Assembly: GCA_045638525.1 (NCBI GenBank)
Contig: JAZUBQ010000004.1
Coordinates: 67,787 to 131,786, forward strand
Origin: SIG452 sp045638525
GTDB taxonomy: Bacteria > Bacillota > Clostridia > UMGS1840
Length of the DNA stretch: 64,000 bases
Direction of reading: 5' to 3'
The position numbers and the translations under genes were made by a program. The notes below the pieces were generated by a model. The model ran no database searches. It saw only the letters and a list, made by a program, of their open reading frames with translations, and was not told the DNA's origin. Below, one piece after another: positions 61,730 to 64,000 of the stretch. Positions within the stretch are counted from its first letter, which is position 1. Each line of letters opens with the position of its first letter.

Positions 61730-62278
61730 TTATTTCTTCTTAGCGCCGGTTTTACCTTCTTTTCTGATAATAACTTCATCAACGTATTTGATACCTTTAC
61801 CTTTGTAGGGTTCCGGAGGTCTTTTTTCACGAATGTTAGCAGCGAACTGACCAACTTTCTGTTTGTCGGGACCTTTTACGATGATTTTATTCGGTGTGGG
61901 ACAATCCAGAGTAACACCGTCAGCTTCTTCCATCTCAACCTGATGAGAGTAACCTAAGTTCATAACGATTTTGTTGCCCTGTTTTGCAACTCTGTAACCA
62001 ACACCGTTGATTTCCAGTTCTTTTGTGAAGCCGGAGGTAACACCGGTAATCATATTGGAAAGGATAGTACGAGTTAAACCGTGTAAAGCTCTATGTGCTT
62101 TTTCATCACTGGGTCTTTTTACGGTCAATTCGTTGTTTTCCAACTCCAGGATCATGTCCTTGTTAAATTTCTGTTCTAAAGTTCCTAAAGAACCTTTTAC
62201 AGTTACTAAATTTTCAGCGCCGATAGTTACAGTTACTCCATTCGGTACGGAGATCGGCATTTTACCAATTCTAGACAT
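61730..62278 (-). CDS. rplF: 50S ribosomal protein L6
   Basis: 182 residues. SRIGKMPISVPNGVTVTI, HGLTRTILSNMITGVTSGF and ANIREKRPPEPYKGKGIKY are L6 signatures. Two related beta domains are present. It lies near the factor-binding site of the large subunit. Confidence 0.97.
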   Translation of the reverse strand: MSRIGKMPISVPNGVTVTIGAENLVTVKGSLGTLEQKFNKDMILELENNELTVKRPSDEKAHRALHGLTRTILSNMITGVTSGFTKELEINGVGYRVAKQGNKIVMNLGYSHQVEMEEADGVTLDCPTPNKIIVKGPDKQKVGQFAANIREKRPPEPYKGKGIKYVDEVIIRKEGKTGAKKK

Positions 62279-62292
62279 CTTTTATCCCTCCA

Positions 62293-62691
62293 TTACCAAA
62301 TATAAGCGAGAATTTCGCCGCCAACATTTTCCTGTCTTGCTTTTTTATCGGTCATGATTCCTTTGGAAGTGGAAACTAACGCGATACCCAGGCCTTTTAA
62401 TACTTTCGGCAGTTCTTCGCTCTTCGCGTAAACTCTGAGACCCGGTTTAGAAATTCTTCTCAAACCATTAATTGTTTTAGTTTTGTTTGCACCGTATTTC
62501 AGGGTGATTCTGATGATACCCTGAGTGCTGTTGTCGATCAGCTGAAAGTTCTTGATGTAGCCTTCTTCTAACAGAATTTCAGCAATTGCTTTTTTCATAT
62601 TAGATGCGGGAACGTCCACGGTATCGTGTTTTGCTGTACCTGCATTTCTAATTCTTGTAAGCATATCTGCAATAGGATCTGTGATCTGCAT
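62293..62691 (-). CDS. rpsH: 30S ribosomal protein S8
   Basis: 132 residues. ITDPIADMLTRIRNAGTAKH, GLRRISKPGLRVYAKSEELP and GIALVSTSKGIMTDKKAR. It binds 16S rRNA early in assembly; in Escherichia coli it represses the spc operon. ATG follows AAAAAAGGAGGCTATACA and a structured gap. Confidence 0.97.
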   Translation of the reverse strand: MQITDPIADMLTRIRNAGTAKHDTVDVPASNMKKAIAEILLEEGYIKNFQLIDNSTQGIIRITLKYGANKTKTINGLRRISKPGLRVYAKSEELPKVLKGLGIALVSTSKGIMTDKKARQENVGGEILAYIW

Positions 62692-62709
62692 TGTATAGCC
62701 TCCTTTTTT

Positions 62710-62787
62710 AAGGTATTGTTTATCACGCCGAGGTGATACGACTTACCTAAAACCTTGTTAATTATTTCAATATGGGGCTCTTGCCCC
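62710..62787 (-). promoter_or_regulatory. Structured leader between rpsN and rpsH
   Basis: The 147-base gap has a hairpin TATCAC/GTGATA (62721-62738) enclosed by AAGGT/ACCTT (62710-62756), ending just before the rpsH AGGAGG site, and a GGGGC/GCCCC hairpin (62774-62787). Such a gap is unusual within the spc operon. A possible use is feedback by S8, by analogy only; I did not identify a clear S8-binding motif. Confidence 0.4.
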
Positions 62788-62838
62788 GAACATTCTTGCC
62801 CTAATGGGAAAAAACGAGAACAGATTGAATTTTCAATC

Positions 62839-63024
62839 TTACCAGCTTGCTTTTTTTACACCGGGAATCTGACCTTTGTAAGCCAGTTCTCTGAAGCAAA
62901 TACGGCAAATAGCATACTTCCGAAGATAAGCATGAGGTCTACCGCAGATTTTACATCTGTTGTATTCTCTGGTGCTGAACTTCTGAGGTTTCTGCTGTTT
63001 ATTAATCATAGATTTTTTAGCCAT
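62839..63024 (-). CDS. rpsN: 30S ribosomal protein S14, zinc type
   Basis: 61 residues. RCKICGRPHAYLRKYAICRIC carries the two CxxC zinc pairs, and GQIPGVKKASW is the classical end. The short zinc-containing form is normal for Firmicutes. It helps assemble the small-subunit head. Confidence 0.97.
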   Translation of the reverse strand: MAKKSMINKQQKPQKFSTREYNRCKICGRPHAYLRKYAICRICFRELAYKGQIPGVKKASW

Positions 63025-63077
63025 TTGTTTCCATTTCCTTTCACTTTACTCTTGTGTTTGTGGAATTATCAGAAATC

Positions 63078-63620
63078 TTACGCTTTGATAAAGGGAGCGC
63101 CCATCAGAGTCAGTAATTCTTTTGCTTCTTCGTCAGTTTTTGCGGTAGTAACGAAAGCAATATCCATACCTCTGATTTTTTCTACTTTATCATATTCGAT
63201 TTCCGGGAAAATCAGCTGTTCTTTGATACCGAAAGCATAGTTGCCGCGGCCGTCAAAAGAGTTTGCGCTAATACCTCTGAAGTCTCTTACACGGGGAAGA
63301 GCGATGCAGAATAATCTTTCGATAAATTCATACATTCTTTCGCCACGTAAGGTAACTTTACATCCGATGTTCATACCTTCTCTTAATTTGAAGTTAGAAA
63401 CGGATTTTTTTGCTTTGGTCAGAACTGCTTTCTGACCGGTGATTAAGGTTAAATCTGCAGCAGCGCTTTCTAACGCTTTCGCATTGTCTTTTGCTTCACC
63501 AACACCGATGTTTACAACAACTTTGTCGATTTTCGGAATCTGCATTACAGATTTGTATCCGAATTTGCTCATCAGGGCAGGTGCAACTTCGTTTTTATAT
63601 AAGTTTGCTAAATTAGACAT
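63078..63620 (-). CDS. rplE: 50S ribosomal protein L5
   Basis: 180 residues. MQIPKIDKVVVNIGVGEAKD, ITGQKAVLTKAKKSVSNFKLR and DFRGISANSFDGRGNYAFGI. It binds 5S rRNA and contacts the P-site tRNA. It starts 22 bases after rplX. Confidence 0.98.
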   Translation of the reverse strand: MSNLANLYKNEVAPALMSKFGYKSVMQIPKIDKVVVNIGVGEAKDNAKALESAAADLTLITGQKAVLTKAKKSVSNFKLREGMNIGCKVTLRGERMYEFIERLFCIALPRVRDFRGISANSFDGRGNYAFGIKEQLIFPEIEYDKVEKIRGMDIAFVTTAKTDEEAKELLTLMGAPFIKA

Positions 63621-63642
63621 TATTCAGTTTACCTCCCTTTGA

Positions 63643-63966
63643 TTAGTCGCCTAAGGTTTCAAGACATTTTTTACAATATCTTACCTTGTTGCCGTTGTCC
63701 AGGATTTTCTTACCGGTTCTTACTGCTTTGCCGCATTTGGGGCAAATGAGCATTACTTTGGAAGCGTAAATCGGACTTTCCTGTTTGATGATACCGCCGG
63801 TCTGACCCTGAGCTCTGGGTTTAGAGTGTTTGGTAGCCATGTTAACGCCTTCAACGATCACGCGCTCATTCTTCATGTCTACTACCAGCACTTTACCCTC
63901 TTTGCCTTTATCCTTACCGGTGATTACGCGAACGGTATCACCTTTCTTAATTTTCAGCTTTCCCAT
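63643..63966 (-). CDS. rplX: 50S ribosomal protein L24
   Basis: 107 residues from ATG 63966 (GGAGGTATCACAG); a five-codon extension overlaps the ribosome binding site. KGDTVRVITGKDKGKEGKVL is the KOW motif. PICPKCG-type C-terminal Cys pairs (CPKCGKAVR, YCKKC) form a possible zinc site, as in many clostridial L24 proteins. It starts large-subunit assembly. Confidence 0.97.
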   Translation of the reverse strand: MGKLKIKKGDTVRVITGKDKGKEGKVLVVDMKNERVIVEGVNMATKHSKPRAQGQTGGIIKQESPIYASKVMLICPKCGKAVRTGKKILDNGNKVRYCKKCLETLGD

Positions 63967-63981
63967 CTGTGATACCTCCAA

Positions 63982-64000
63982 TTAAAGTACTTCGGGAGCC
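63982..64000 (-). CDS. rplN: 50S ribosomal protein L14, C-terminal end only
   Basis: The last five codons, APEVL, and TAA at 63982-63984 are visible. The sequence and its place 15 bases before rplX fit the conserved L14 end SLAPEVL. The rest lies outside the window. Confidence 0.85.

Noticed and set aside
53796..63981. Plus-strand open frames across the ribosomal operon
   Set aside because: All overlap highly conserved ribosomal, secY, adk and map genes on the other strand.

Overview
The window comes from a low-GC, spore-forming Gram-positive bacterium of class Clostridia. It carries sporulation genes (yabP, yabQ, sipL), the Firmicutes order of ribosomal-protein genes, zinc-type S14 and L31, zinc-lid adenylate kinase, AGGAGG-type ribosome binding sites and strong TTGACA/TATAAT promoters. 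An uncultured gut-type clostridium is likely, but the exact taxon cannot be read from the sequence. There are no tRNAs, rRNAs, insertion sequences, prophage genes or CRISPR arrays.

1-600: edge of an unknown gene, a small yqzL-like gene and a bidirectional terminator.

606-23112: one uninterrupted minus-strand run of 21 genes for a Wzx/Wzy-type exopolysaccharide. The only promoter I see is at 23084-23112. It is followed by a class I cyclic-di-GMP riboswitch and an intrinsic terminator. The first gene is an EAL phosphodiesterase. Then come GtrA, acyltransferases, a flippase, glycosyltransferases, a GtrII-like protein, a priming sugar transferase, two chain-length (Wzz-like) proteins, a polymerase, a second EAL protein and GtrB. 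One Wzz-like protein carries a C-terminal degenerate GGDEF domain. Just upstream, 23114-25420 encodes a membrane diguanylate cyclase with an intact GGDEF. Synthesis, breakdown and sensing of c-di-GMP are therefore packed around one polysaccharide operon. This is the most interesting system in the window.

25640-38200: mfd-pth; a small zinc-ribbon membrane protein; a heterodimeric ABC exporter with a small alarmone synthetase on the plus strand; and wecB-tagO (UDP-ManNAc and lipid-linked GlcNAc) with two small genes on the minus strand.

38200-40235 (+): a YkvI-like membrane protein that seems to start with a non-standard AUC codon, then yabP-yabQ-divIC.

40244-47727 (-): purine operon purE-M-N-O-H-D followed by a methyltransferase and an amidohydrolase. 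PurH is split into a stand-alone formyltransferase and an archaeal-type PurO cyclohydrolase. sipL diverges from it on the plus strand.

49380-53112: a hairpin-rich intergenic region with a palindromic repeat and a possible gene remnant. Then a 1074-residue secreted BspA-type leucine-rich-repeat protein with 23 tandem 23-residue repeats. Its gene is preceded by an unrecognised, strongly structured leader RNA that ends in a terminator and looks like a switch.

53155-64000 (-): spc/alpha ribosomal operon from the end of rplN through secY, adk, map, infA, rpoA and rplQ to rpmE. Structured gaps lie between rpmJ and rpsM and between rpsN and rpsH.
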